A stretch of 64,000 nt of DNA from JAAYJM01 sp964498585 (GCA_964498585.1 CAZCHH010000002.1:41012-105011); one strand, 5' to 3'; shown: positions 55,092-63,894, numbered from the stretch's first letter. Made by a program: numbers and translations. The notes: generated by a model not told the origin, from the sequence alone.

Positions 55092-55365
55092 TATTTCCTC
55101 CATTAAAATAAATATTACGTTCAGATTTTTTTGCATATCTTGCTGATATTAAACGTATTGCACCTTTTCTTATTGTGTAAACTACAACAATAACAGTATC
55201 ATTTAAAAGTCCAATACTAATAAATCGCTCTTCGCCGTAATCATTTCTCAAATCCTGATAAATAATACGATTAGAATCTGAAAAAATTAATTTCGCATTC
55301 TCAAAGTCAATTTGATGCTTTTTTATGTTCTGTTCGTTTTGATTTTGGTCCCATTCAAATTTCAT
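55078..55365 (-). CDS. brnT: BrnT-family toxin
   Basis: 95 residues; opening KFEWDQNQNEQNIKKHQIDFENA is the BrnT signature (FEWD...N..KH...FE.A). It also has DYGEERFISIG, a central strand VIVVVYTIR, and the ending RLISARYAKKSERNIYF. BrnT is a RelE-like ribonuclease that blocks translation. It precedes its antitoxin gene on the strand, as usual for brnTA. Confidence 0.92.
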   Translation of the reverse strand: MKFEWDQNQNEQNIKKHQIDFENAKLIFSDSNRIIYQDLRNDYGEERFISIGLLNDTVIVVVYTIRKGAIRLISARYAKKSERNIYFNGGNNEYK

Positions 55366-55673
55366 TGATTACATTCTAAAATGATAATAAAGGAGTTAGA
55401 AAATCAGAAACCTTTTTTGCTATACGAAGCATAAGTTTATTGAACTACTGCTTGACCTTATAAATAATCAATAATAATCTTGTCATTTCGAAGCGAAAGG
55501 AGAAACATAACAACTCATTGTTAAAACGATACTTGAGATTCCTCACTTCGTTTCGGAATGACACTTAAAGTAAATAAAATTTATGTGGTAATGCACTACA
55601 CAAGTTTCCCAAATTTAGCTAAAGTTAAAACTCTAACCTATCTAACCTATCTAATCTTTCTAATCTTTCTAAC
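55366..55673. repeat. Intergenic repeats: family C and 9-bp tandem repeat
   Basis: A family C unit lies at 55481-55563. Five 9-bp units (CTAACCTAT twice, CTAATCTTT twice, CTAACCTAC) span 55633-55677, the last of which contains the era stop codon. No gene. Confidence 0.65.
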
Positions 55674-55677
55674 CTAC
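55633..55677. repeat. 9-bp tandem repeat over the era stop codon
   Basis: Five units of nine bases. The TAG stop of era (reverse complement of 55674-55676) lies in the last unit. Confidence 0.65.
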
Positions 55678-56573
55678 ACGTTATACCCGTAAGATTTTAG
55701 TAAGGTATTGTTATTTCGCCATTTGTCCCTTACTTTAACGAACAAATCAAGATATACATCTGTTTGCAAATGCTCTTCAATCCTTTTCCTTGATAATTCA
55801 CCGATTTTTTTAATCATCTGCCCTTCGTGTCCAATCAGGATTTGCTTTTGAGAATTTCTTTCAACGATTATTTCAGCAGAAATAAACCACTTGGATTTTT
55901 CGCGTTCTTTGAATTGAGTTATCACAACTTCAGTAGAATATGGAATTTCCTGACTGAATACATTGAAAATATTTTCGCGAATCAGTTCAGCCACGAAGAA
56001 TTTTTCCGGCTGAATACTCAAATACTCAGGGTCATACAAAAAATCAGATTCTGGCAGGTATTTCTCTATTGTTTTTAAAACTTCTACTATCGAAACTTTT
56101 TTTAGGGCAGAAATGGGAATAACTTCGTTAAAAATATTTTCCTTAATAGCTTTATCCATTAAAGGAAGCATTTTTTTTCTGTTGTCAAGCAAATCTAATT
56201 TATTTAAAGCCAAAATCTTGGGTTTATTTATAGGTTTTAAATACTGATAGAACTCATCTTCAAAACTTTCGGTTTCGGAAATCAGTTTGCTTGCGTCGAT
56301 AATAATCAGAAGGATATCAGCATCGCCAACAGCTCTTTCGATATAACCAATCATTGCTTTCTGTAATTTATACTTTGGCTTGAGGAAGCCGGGAGTATCT
56401 AAGAAAATTGATTGGTAATTTTCACGGGTAGAAATACCGAGAACTGTGCGGCGAGTAGTTTGAGCTTTATGGGTAACAATAGAGATTTTTTCGCCGAGAA
56501 TAGCATTGAGCAAAGTTGATTTGCCCGCATTCGGTTTACCGATAACAGCAATAGTACCAGCATAAGTAGGCAT
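55674..56573 (-). CDS. era: GTPase Era
   Basis: 299 residues. G1 GKPNAGKST, G2 within TRRTVLG, G3 DTPGFL and G4 NKLD are in order, and the Era tail has the KH domain (IGHEGQMIKKIGELSRKRIE), which binds the 3' end of 16S rRNA during small-subunit assembly. It begins 3 bases after the DUF3098 gene ends, so the two are likely co-transcribed. Confidence 0.95.
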   Translation of the reverse strand: MPTYAGTIAVIGKPNAGKSTLLNAILGEKISIVTHKAQTTRRTVLGISTRENYQSIFLDTPGFLKPKYKLQKAMIGYIERAVGDADILLIIIDASKLISETESFEDEFYQYLKPINKPKILALNKLDLLDNRKKMLPLMDKAIKENIFNEVIPISALKKVSIVEVLKTIEKYLPESDFLYDPEYLSIQPEKFFVAELIRENIFNVFSQEIPYSTEVVITQFKEREKSKWFISAEIIVERNSQKQILIGHEGQMIKKIGELSRKRIEEHLQTDVYLDLFVKVRDKWRNNNTLLKSYGYNV

Positions 56574-56576
56574 ACT

Positions 56577-56906
56577 CTATTCGTTCCCTTTTTCCTTTTT
56601 GAATACTTTCATTATTGCAAGTGGAATTATTACGCAATAACCAATAACAAGCACTATAGGGGCAATGTCAACTGCGAAAACATTATTCCATTTTCCGTCA
56701 ACTACTGCCGGCTCTTCAGTTATGCCAGTCATTAAAAGCAAGTACCCAATTACTATTGTAAGCAATCCGATTGCTAAAATAATGTAGTTGCCTTTTGTTA
56801 AGGGAAATTTGAATAAATCTGTTATTCGGGTTTTGCGCACCCTGCTAACATTTTTTCCTGCAGCTTTTGGGGTGCTTTTTGCGATATTACTTGATTTTGC
56901 TACCAT
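56577..56906 (-). CDS. DUF3098 membrane protein
   Basis: 109 residues. A basic N-terminal tail (about 1-30) is followed by two transmembrane segments (about 38-60 and 80-102) around a short loop (EEPAVVDGKWNNVFAVDI). The second one has the DUF3098 signature (APIVLVIGYCVIIPLAIM). The family is largely confined to Bacteroidota and has no known function. It shares a transcript with era. Confidence 0.88.
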   Translation of the reverse strand: MVAKSSNIAKSTPKAAGKNVSRVRKTRITDLFKFPLTKGNYIILAIGLLTIVIGYLLLMTGITEEPAVVDGKWNNVFAVDIAPIVLVIGYCVIIPLAIMKVFKKEKGNE

Positions 56907-57015
56907 TTTTTTATCAAAAATTTATTATAAAATAAACAATTTACAAATTTAATCAAAAAAATACTAATTTGTTTTCATTTTTTTGTTTATTATCTATAAA
57001 TTCATTATAGTTTCT

Positions 57016-57023
57016 TAATTTTG
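57016..57023 (+). promoter_or_regulatory. Possible -7 element (TAATTTTG) of the HAD phosphatase gene
   Basis: TAnnTTTG match 29 bases ahead of the start at 57053. A TTTG about 30 bases upstream is further than the ideal -33 spacing. Confidence 0.4.
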
Positions 57024-57052
57024 TATGTTTATATTTTACAAATTATTGAATA

Positions 57053-57769
57053 ATGAATAATCAAAAATTATATATATTTTCAGATTTTGATGGCACTATA
57101 ACAAAAAAAGACATTGGAGATGATATTTTCATTCAGTTTGGAAAATTTGAGCCATTACACAGCTGGCTTCTTGATGGGAAAATTGATATTTTTAATTACT
57201 GGAAAGAACTTTTCAAAACACTTAACGGAAATTTCACAAAAGAAAATTTAGAAAATTATTTGAAAGAAGTTGAAATAGACAAATCTTTTATAGATTTTGC
57301 AAGTTTTTGCAAATTGTCCAATATTAACCTTTCTATCGTAAGCGATGGTTTTGATGTTTACATTAAACCAATATTAGAAAGAGAAAATTTAGAATGGATT
57401 AGTTTATATTCCAATAAAATGCTTTTTAATAGCAATACTTATATTCCAGAATTTTATGGAGTTAATGACAGTTGCAGTTGTAAGAGTGCATCGTGTAAAC
57501 GAAATACTTTAATAACGCGAGCTCCAGAAAATGCAGCCCTTGTTTATATTGGCGATGGGTATAGCGACTATTGTCCAGCGGAGCATTGCGATATTATTTT
57601 TGCGAAAAAAAATTTAGCTGCCTTTTGCAATGAAAATAAAATACCACATTATAATTTTAAAAATTTTTCCGATATTTTGTTTATATTGAAAAATCGGATT
57701 TTAACAAAAAAATTAAAAATCCGAAATCAGGCATATTTGCTTAGAAAAAGTGCTTTTGAAAATGAATAG
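57053..57769 (+). CDS. HAD-family phosphatase, MtnX-like
   Basis: 238 residues. HAD motif I is DFDGT with nucleophile Asp11 and Asp13. Motif II is SIVSDG, and motif III/IV is YIGDGYSDYCPAEHCD. The cap-poor shape and the KKDIGDDIF sequence near the N-terminus fit the MtnX/HAD-IB group of phosphatases (2-hydroxy-3-keto-5-methylthiopentenyl-1-phosphate phosphatase-like). A conserved Cys-rich loop SCSCKSASCKR lies at about 140-150. No methionine-salvage genes are near, so the substrate is not certain. Confidence 0.82.
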   Translation: MNNQKLYIFSDFDGTITKKDIGDDIFIQFGKFEPLHSWLLDGKIDIFNYWKELFKTLNGNFTKENLENYLKEVEIDKSFIDFASFCKLSNINLSIVSDGFDVYIKPILERENLEWISLYSNKMLFNSNTYIPEFYGVNDSCSCKSASCKRNTLITRAPENAALVYIGDGYSDYCPAEHCDIIFAKKNLAAFCNENKIPHYNFKNFSDILFILKNRILTKKLKIRNQAYLLRKSAFENE

Positions 57770-57899
57770 TATAATAATAATTCATTGAATAAATAATTTT
57801 GATTTTATTGTTTATTTTGATATAGTTATTTTAGAAAAAATTACTTTTTTTTATTTTTCTTTTGTAAATTGCTTTTTTTAATTTAGTTATGGGAAAAAT

Positions 57900-58478
57900 A
57901 TGAAAAAAATTATTCTATCTCTAATTGTATTATTATTTATTTCAACAGCTTGCAGCGATGATAGCTCCTCGCCAAGCAAAACCAAAGAGTTATTTCCAAC
58001 TAAAGTAGGAAATAAATGGAATTATCAGGTAACTACCAACGGAATTTCTGTTAATAAGGTGAACGAAATTGTAAGCGAAGAAGTAGTTAATGATATCAAA
58101 TGGTATAACCTTGCTTTAAATTCCAAAATTGTTATGCAATTAAGAAATGCTGAAGATGGTATGCACGTATTATATACAGACAGTAATTCCGTAAACAGAA
58201 AAGATGTTTTATTTTACAAATATCCAGTTACTGAACTTACAGAATATGATGCTGATGGGAATTATGTAAAAATTGTTTCTTTTGATAAAGAAGTAACTGT
58301 TCCAGCTGGAACATTTTCCTGCTATTATTATAATGTGGTTTATGCTGATGATTCATCAAAATATGAAGAGTACTTTGCTCCTGGTGTAGGAGTTGTCAAA
58401 CTTGTCGAATACAAAGACAGTGTAGGTTTTAGAAAGCCAATAACCACAACAGAACTTGAATCATACAGCTTAAAGTAA
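57900..58478 (+). CDS. Predicted lipoprotein
   Basis: 192 residues. The lipoprotein signal MKKIILSLIVLLFISTAC has Cys18 as the lipidation site, then a Ser/Asp/Lys-rich linker (SDDSSSPSKTKE). The body is an all-beta domain beginning LFPTKVGNKWNYQV, as found in many exported lipoproteins of Bacteroidota, with VTVPAGTFSCYYYNVVYA and EEYFAPGVGVVKLV. No function can be given. It is monocistronic, with a large repeat-filled gap following. Confidence 0.82.
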   Translation: MKKIILSLIVLLFISTACSDDSSSPSKTKELFPTKVGNKWNYQVTTNGISVNKVNEIVSEEVVNDIKWYNLALNSKIVMQLRNAEDGMHVLYTDSNSVNRKDVLFYKYPVTELTEYDADGNYVKIVSFDKEVTVPAGTFSCYYYNVVYADDSSKYEEYFAPGVGVVKLVEYKDSVGFRKPITTTELESYSLK

Positions 58479-59142
58479 GTTTATAACTCACCATACGCAT
58501 CTCCCTTTTTCAGGAGTGAATAGGGAAATTTGATACATTATTTAATACACTTTACTTATTCACTTATTGAGAAAGCAAAAGCTAGTGTTGTAATTTATTG
58601 AAAACCTGAAAAAAATTTCTTGTCATTCCTAACCCCCAATGAAGGAAGACCTTTATTGAAATGGAGATGACATAATTCTTTCCTGTCATTCCGATACGAA
58701 GTGAGGAATCTCACAAGTCATTGCTACCACGAGGTTTGAGATTCTTCGCTCCGCTCAGAATGCCCCACAAATGTAAAGATGTCATTCTGGCGTATTTCAG
58801 CACCTGTCATGCTTTTAGTCATTAGTCATTAGTTGTTAGTAAAATACTAATGAATAATAACAAATGACTAATGACTAATGTCCAAAAAAAAATATTTTTA
58901 AGATGGATTCTGACATCCGTCAGAATGACTCATTTTGTCATCTCCATTTAAATAAAGCAGTTCCTTTATTAGGGGGTTCGAAATGACACAATATAATAAG
59001 TCTTTTAACGAATTACAACACTAGGCACTATTATGACTTATTTCTTAACAATGACTTAATGATAGTATTCTTTTAATATTATAACTTCTCATTTTTAAAT
59101 TTTCGAATTAGCAAACTACGATGTATCATTAGTTCTGAAATT
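58479..59142. repeat. Intergenic region occupied by a family F element with nested repeats
   Basis: No gene. A family F element spans 58582-59024. Within it are a reversed B-like unit (about 58620-58672), C (58684-58766), an A-like fragment (about 58776-58808), E runs (58811-58880), A (58900-58930) and B (58936-58986). Confidence 0.65.
58582..59024. mobile_element. 443-bp element with 14-bp terminal inverted repeats (family F)
   Basis: Ends CTAGTGTTGTAATT (58582-58595) and AATTACAACACTAG (59011-59024) are exact inverted repeats. Inner ends are TTATTGAAAACCTG (left) and AATAAGTCTTTTAACG (right). Shorter relatives: about 10819-11012 (both ends), about 38765 (left end) and about 43476-43503 (right end). 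It is non-coding and filled with A/B/C/E units, so it looks like a nested miniature element. Confidence 0.65.
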
Positions 59143-60588
59143 ATGACAGATAATCCAAATTTTAAAATCATTTTATTAATATTATTTTGTATTCAGGGTT
59201 TATTATTTCTAATTAGTATTCCATTTCATTCAGTAAATGGTGATGAAGCTTGGTCTGCTGAGCAATCATATTCATTAGCAAAAAACGGAGTATCTACTTC
59301 AAATCTGTTTAAAGGTATGATAAAAGAAGACCAGGAAAGAATTGTAGTGCAGCATAAATTATTTATTTATACTTCTGCTTTGTTATTTTCATTTTTAGGT
59401 ATATCCCTTAATGTTATTAGAATTATCCCAATAGCATCATTCCTTGTTTTACTTTACCTCTTGTTTTTGTTTATAAAACGAGAAAGTATATATGATAAAA
59501 AATACTCTTTTTATATTATTCTATTGATATTACTTTCATTTACTGAGTTATTTTATTTTGCAAAAATTGCTAGACCTGAAATGATGGTAACAATGTTTGG
59601 ATTTGCAAGCTATTATTTTATATCCCAAAAAGAAGATAAAAAAACATATCTACATTCTATTATTGGAGGAATACTTGCTGGTGCTGCAATGCTGACACAT
59701 CTTTATGGAATAGTTTTTGTAGTTTCCGGTATTGCATTTCTTCTTTACAAAAGAAAATATAAATACTCTGTATTGTTCCTGATTTTTTCCCTTATTGTTT
59801 TTCTGCCTTATATTATTGATATTATCTTATATCAAGATATTTTCAAAGCACAAATAATGAGTCCCTTAGTTAATTCTAAAACTTCATTCAGTTTGATTAC
59901 TCCTCTAATAAACTTTTTTAAAGAACACGAACGACTATTTAGAAAGCCAGAAATCATTTTCTCCTCATTACTTACTATATTTTGTATCGTTTTAAATTTT
60001 AAGGATTATCGCAAGAATCATAATGATATTTTAATTTATACAATCATTTTAATTTTTTCTATCGCTTTTATAGTTGAAGACAAAACAATGAAATATTCAG
60101 TTTACTTAATTCCATTTCAAGCAATATTGATTTACATTTGTTTAAGGAATTTTAAAATAAAAAATAAGGTCGTTATTGCCAGTTTTTGTTTAGTAATAGC
60201 TTTATTTTTTGCTGTTTCGTTAAATTATAATATTCGTGATACTTTTAATAAAGAATATATTTCTAAAATAAACAACGAAATATCTGAATTAATTCCGGAA
60301 AGCAGTTGGGTGATTGCTCCTATGAACTATATTTTTAATGGTATTGAAAAGCATAAGATTGTAAGTACATATCTGTTAAGAATCGAAACAAATAATAATA
60401 TTACTTTCTCCTCCCTATTTAATTTTTGTAATAATAAAGAAATTGATTACGTTATATTCAACAAATATGGTGAAATTGTTGATATTCCAAAAGATTACTT
60501 AAACAAAGAGGAATTATTAAAACATTTCGAAATTGTTAAAAAAAATCCAAATTTTGAGATTTTGAAGATAAAGAAAATTGATGAGTAA
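59143..60588 (+). CDS. GT39-like membrane glycosyltransferase
   Basis: 481 residues. The start HSVNGDEAWSAEQSYSLAKNGVS holds the acidic Asp-Glu pair in the first periplasmic loop, the catalytic signature of the PMT_2/GT39 (dolichyl-phosphate mannose-type) family. About ten transmembrane segments follow (about residues 8-350), and a soluble C-terminal domain (about 380-481) ends ILKIKKIDE. It would transfer a sugar from a lipid carrier to a glycan or protein on the outer side of the membrane. No other glycan gene adjoins it. Confidence 0.82.
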   Translation: MTDNPNFKIILLILFCIQGLLFLISIPFHSVNGDEAWSAEQSYSLAKNGVSTSNLFKGMIKEDQERIVVQHKLFIYTSALLFSFLGISLNVIRIIPIASFLVLLYLLFLFIKRESIYDKKYSFYIILLILLSFTELFYFAKIARPEMMVTMFGFASYYFISQKEDKKTYLHSIIGGILAGAAMLTHLYGIVFVVSGIAFLLYKRKYKYSVLFLIFSLIVFLPYIIDIILYQDIFKAQIMSPLVNSKTSFSLITPLINFFKEHERLFRKPEIIFSSLLTIFCIVLNFKDYRKNHNDILIYTIILIFSIAFIVEDKTMKYSVYLIPFQAILIYICLRNFKIKNKVVIASFCLVIALFFAVSLNYNIRDTFNKEYISKINNEISELIPESSWVIAPMNYIFNGIEKHKIVSTYLLRIETNNNITFSSLFNFCNNKEIDYVIFNKYGEIVDIPKDYLNKEELLKHFEIVKKNPNFEILKIKKIDE

Positions 60589-60677
60589 ATTTGAATTGCT
60601 CTTTACTAAATGTTTTATATAATTATTCTGATATTTTTCTTAAAATATTTATATTCTCCATTCGTTATTAGCTTTTG

Positions 60678-61190
60678 ATGAAAAAGATATATAAAATATT
60701 GCTGACATATATGCTGCTTATAATAATTCCAATTACTTTTATTGGAATTGATATAAGAGAGCATATATGTAATAATACAGGAAAAAGAATTGTATCTTTT
60801 TATATACCAGTTAAATGCGACCACGCAAAAACTGAAGAACAAAATACACATAGAATTGACTGCGAAGACGACTGCTGTAAAATCAACTCTGAGCAAAAGG
60901 ATTTTTCATTTAATAGCAAAATACAAAATACAAAATGCTGTGAAGACCGCACTTATCTTGTAAAAGTTCAATCTTCTGTCGTTTTTGAAAAACTGAAAAA
61001 ACATATTTCTATTCCTGTTATTACTCTATCTAAAATTTTTGAAGATATTTCTCTTTTTTATCATAAAATAGAAAATACTATTTCAAAATATACTGAAAAT
61101 TACGACCCACCTATAAAAAGTATTATTCAGTTTATCGTAAAAACCTATTTCCAAAACTACTCTTCTGAGTTACCATCTCCAATTAAATAA
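60678..61190 (+). CDS. HYC_CC_PP-family-like protein upstream of the metal-type TonB receptor
   Basis: 170 residues from ATG 60678. An N-terminal transmembrane or signal segment (about 5-24) is followed by the cysteine pattern C..., CDH, CEDDCC and KCCEDRTY and a Pro-Pro near the C-terminus (ENYDPPIKSI). This resembles the HYC_CC_PP family of Bacteroidota, found beside TonB receptors for metals. The match is by motif order, and the HYC part is weak (REHIC). Cys and His residues suggest metal or redox function. It is separated from the receptor by a 240-base repeat-filled leader. Confidence 0.55.
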   Translation: MKKIYKILLTYMLLIIIPITFIGIDIREHICNNTGKRIVSFYIPVKCDHAKTEEQNTHRIDCEDDCCKINSEQKDFSFNSKIQNTKCCEDRTYLVKVQSSVVFEKLKKHISIPVITLSKIFEDISLFYHKIENTISKYTENYDPPIKSIIQFIVKTYFQNYSSELPSPIK

Positions 61191-61429
61191 TTGATAATTG
61201 TTAATGGTTAATTGTTATTGGTCATTAGTTATTAGTATTTTTCCTTTACGAATAACTTACTAACCTAATAACTAATGACTTAATTAACGAAAACCATAAA
61301 CAATTAACAATTAACAATTAACAATTAATAATTGACAATTAACAATTAATAATTGACAATTAACAATTAACAATTAACAATTAACAATTAATAATTAACA
61401 ATTAATAATTAATTAAATTGGAGAATAAA
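61191..61429. repeat. Leader of the TonB receptor with heptamer tandem array
   Basis: Begins with family E type runs (ATTGGTCATTAGTTATTAG; TAACTAATGACTTAATT), then the array at 61301-61412. The sequence after it leads into the GGAG site (61420-61423) and ATG 61430. No gene. Confidence 0.65.
61301..61412. repeat. 16-unit 7-bp tandem repeat (YAATTRA)
   Basis: 112 bases made of 16 heptamers, CAATTAA in most, with TAATTGA and TAATTAA variants. It ends 8 bases before the ribosome binding site of the TonB receptor. Confidence 0.85.
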
Positions 61430-63694
61430 ATGAAAAAAATTTTATATTTAGTATTAATAGTTTTTATACTATCATTCAGTTTTGCAAAAGCTGAATTAAG
61501 CGGAACTGTGTTTGGAATAGATGCTGAAGGAAAAAAAGCAGCACTTCCGAAAGCAACAGTTCAATGGCTTAACACTGGTATTGGCACTTTAACCGATTCA
61601 AAAGGACGCTTCAATATTGAAACAACTGACAAAACAAATAAACTTGTTGTGTCTTATGTCGGATATAAAAAAGATACAATCGTCATTTCAAAAAATCAAA
61701 AGAATTTAGAAATAAAGCTTAAATCGGAATTAGAATTAGATGAAATTGAAATAGTTGGTCATCAAGCTGGTAATACTGTTTCTTATTCATCAATCGCAAA
61801 AACAGAATCAATAACCTCACACGGTTTAAAGAAAGCCGCCTGTTGCAATCTTTCTGAAAGCTTTCAGACTAATCCGTCTGTTGACGTGGAATATTCTGAT
61901 GCTATGTCGGGAGCAAAGCAAATACAGTTGCTCGGACTTCAGGGCAAATATGTTCAGATGCTCACAGACAAAATACCTAATTTGCGTGGTATTGCTTCAA
62001 TGTTCGGTCTAAGCTATGTTCCCGGACCTTGGATGGAATCAATCCAAATATCAAAAGGGGCTGCTTCCGTTGTAGAAGGTTATGAATCTATTAGCGGACA
62101 AATCAACGTTTCCTTTAAAAAAAATGCATCTGCTGAAGATTTTTATTCAAATATTTATACAAATCAGCAAGGAAAAATTGAAGGAAACATAAATACAAAA
62201 ATTCCAATTACTGATAATATTAGAACTATTCTGTTCCTACACGGCAACACATTGCAAATTGAAGATGACCACAATAATGACGGCTTTTTAGACCATCCTC
62301 TCGTTACTCAGTTTAATTTCTTCAATCACTGGGAATATGCAGGCGATAATATTCACTCTCAGCTTGGTGTCAAAGCACTTTACGAAGACCGCGAAGCCGG
62401 ACAAAAAGGTTTCTTTCCTTCTAAAAATCCAAATTTATACGGTTTGAATATTAAAACTGAACGATATGAAGTATTTGCAAAAAATGGCTATGTGCTTCCT
62501 ACAGAGCAGTATTCCAGTATTGCATTGATTGCTTCTGCTTCACATCATAAGCAGGATTCTTATTTCGGACTAAATACTTACAATGGAAAGCAAAATTCCT
62601 TATTTATTAATTTGTTATACGATTGGAGAATTGAAAAATTGCACCATCACGAGGAAGGGGAAGAACACGAAGAGGAGCATCATCACGATGCTGCTGAAAA
62701 AGATATTAGCCATCACTTCGTTAATGGTGTAAGTTTAGTTTATGACGAATTTATTGAAGAATTTAAGGGAACAGATTATTATAGAAACGAAATAGTTCCG
62801 GGCGTTTACACAGAATACACTTTGAGTAATGTATTCGGTTTTACTTTTACTGCAGGTGCAAGAGCAGATTTCCATAATATTCACGGCACATTTTTCACTC
62901 CACGTTTTCATTTGAAATATGATTTAAGTGAAAATATTATATTGCGTGCTTCTGCCGGAAAGGGATTTAGAACTTCTAACATTTTTGCTGAAAACATCGG
63001 CTCGCTTGCAAGTTCAAGAAATTTCGTTATTGAAGAAAGCTTAAAGCCGGAAGAAGCTGTGAATTATGGTATTAATGCAAACATCAAATTCGATTTATTT
63101 GGAACGGAATTTACATTAAATTCTGAGTATTATCGCACTGACTTTATTAATCAAATTGTCGTTGATATGGACAGAAGCCCAAGAAACGTTTATTTTTCTA
63201 ATTTGCACGGCGATTCTTATTCAAACAGTTTCCAAACTGATTTGTCTTTCACTTTGTTCGAAGGAATGGACGTTATGGCTGCTTACAGATTGAATGACGT
63301 TAAAACTACTTTCAACGGAGTCCTTTTAGAAAAGCCATTGATTAGCAAACACAAAGCATTTTTAAATTTGGCTTATTCAACTTTATTTAGAGAATGGATG
63401 GCAGATTTCACGATTGATTTCAATGGTGGCGGAAGACTTCCGAACACTTCATCGAATCCGGAAGAATATCGTTTGCCCGAAAAATTTGATAGCTTCGTTT
63501 TGCTTCATGCTCAGATAACAAAGACGTTTGATAATTTTGAAATATACCTTGGTGCAGAAAACCTTACTGGATACACTCAACCAGTTCCTGTTTTAGGTTA
63601 TCAAAATCCATTTGGTGAATATTTCGACAGTTCAATTGTTTATGCACCTATAACCGGCAGAAATATTTATTTTGGATTGCGCTGGAAAATTTAG
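61430..63694 (+). CDS. TonB-dependent receptor with histidine-rich loop (probable metal uptake)
   Basis: 754 residues from ATG 61430, behind GGAG (61420-61423). A TTG four codons upstream is in frame but has no separate ribosome site. Signal peptide about 1-21. A carboxypeptidase-like domain (about 22-100: LSGTVFGIDAEGKKAALPKAT) leads into a plug (about 125-225, NPSVDVEYSDAMSGAKQIQLLGLQGKYV). The barrel has a histidine/glutamate-rich extracellular loop near 405-430 (KLHHHEEGEEHEEEHHHD). Such loops are typical of zinc, copper, nickel or similar metal receptors. The metal is not determined. It ends in a beta-strand, GRNIYFGLRWKI. The HYC_CC_PP-like gene upstream supports a metal role. Confidence 0.88.
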   Translation: MKKILYLVLIVFILSFSFAKAELSGTVFGIDAEGKKAALPKATVQWLNTGIGTLTDSKGRFNIETTDKTNKLVVSYVGYKKDTIVISKNQKNLEIKLKSELELDEIEIVGHQAGNTVSYSSIAKTESITSHGLKKAACCNLSESFQTNPSVDVEYSDAMSGAKQIQLLGLQGKYVQMLTDKIPNLRGIASMFGLSYVPGPWMESIQISKGAASVVEGYESISGQINVSFKKNASAEDFYSNIYTNQQGKIEGNINTKIPITDNIRTILFLHGNTLQIEDDHNNDGFLDHPLVTQFNFFNHWEYAGDNIHSQLGVKALYEDREAGQKGFFPSKNPNLYGLNIKTERYEVFAKNGYVLPTEQYSSIALIASASHHKQDSYFGLNTYNGKQNSLFINLLYDWRIEKLHHHEEGEEHEEEHHHDAAEKDISHHFVNGVSLVYDEFIEEFKGTDYYRNEIVPGVYTEYTLSNVFGFTFTAGARADFHNIHGTFFTPRFHLKYDLSENIILRASAGKGFRTSNIFAENIGSLASSRNFVIEESLKPEEAVNYGINANIKFDLFGTEFTLNSEYYRTDFINQIVVDMDRSPRNVYFSNLHGDSYSNSFQTDLSFTLFEGMDVMAAYRLNDVKTTFNGVLLEKPLISKHKAFLNLAYSTLFREWMADFTIDFNGGGRLPNTSSNPEEYRLPEKFDSFVLLHAQITKTFDNFEIYLGAENLTGYTQPVPVLGYQNPFGEYFDSSIVYAPITGRNIYFGLRWKI

Positions 63695-63733
63695 TTTTTA
63701 TTATTCATCAATAAAAAAGAATACTTTATTCCT

Positions 63734-63758
63734 CCTTCCCAAGTTGCACTTGGGAAGG
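63734..63758. terminator. 11-bp family H hairpin after the TonB receptor
   Basis: CCTTCCCAAGT (63734-63744), loop TGC, ACTTGGGAAGG (63748-63758), 39 bases past the stop. No T-run follows, so terminator function is by position only. Confidence 0.5.
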
Positions 63759-63894
63759 TGAGGTAATTATTAATTCACTTCAAATCTGCTGTTGGTTTAT
63801 GGTCATTAGTATTTTTACTTTAACCCAATAACTTAATAACCAAATAACCAATAACCAATTATAACAAGAACACCTCCCCTGCCCCTCCTTATTA

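Noticed and set aside
52196..55365. A defence island made of DUF559, NucS-like and BrnT genes
   Set aside because: The genes are each common singly, no restriction or modification partner is present, and the clustering is equally explained by repeat-rich DNA. Kept only as separate observations.
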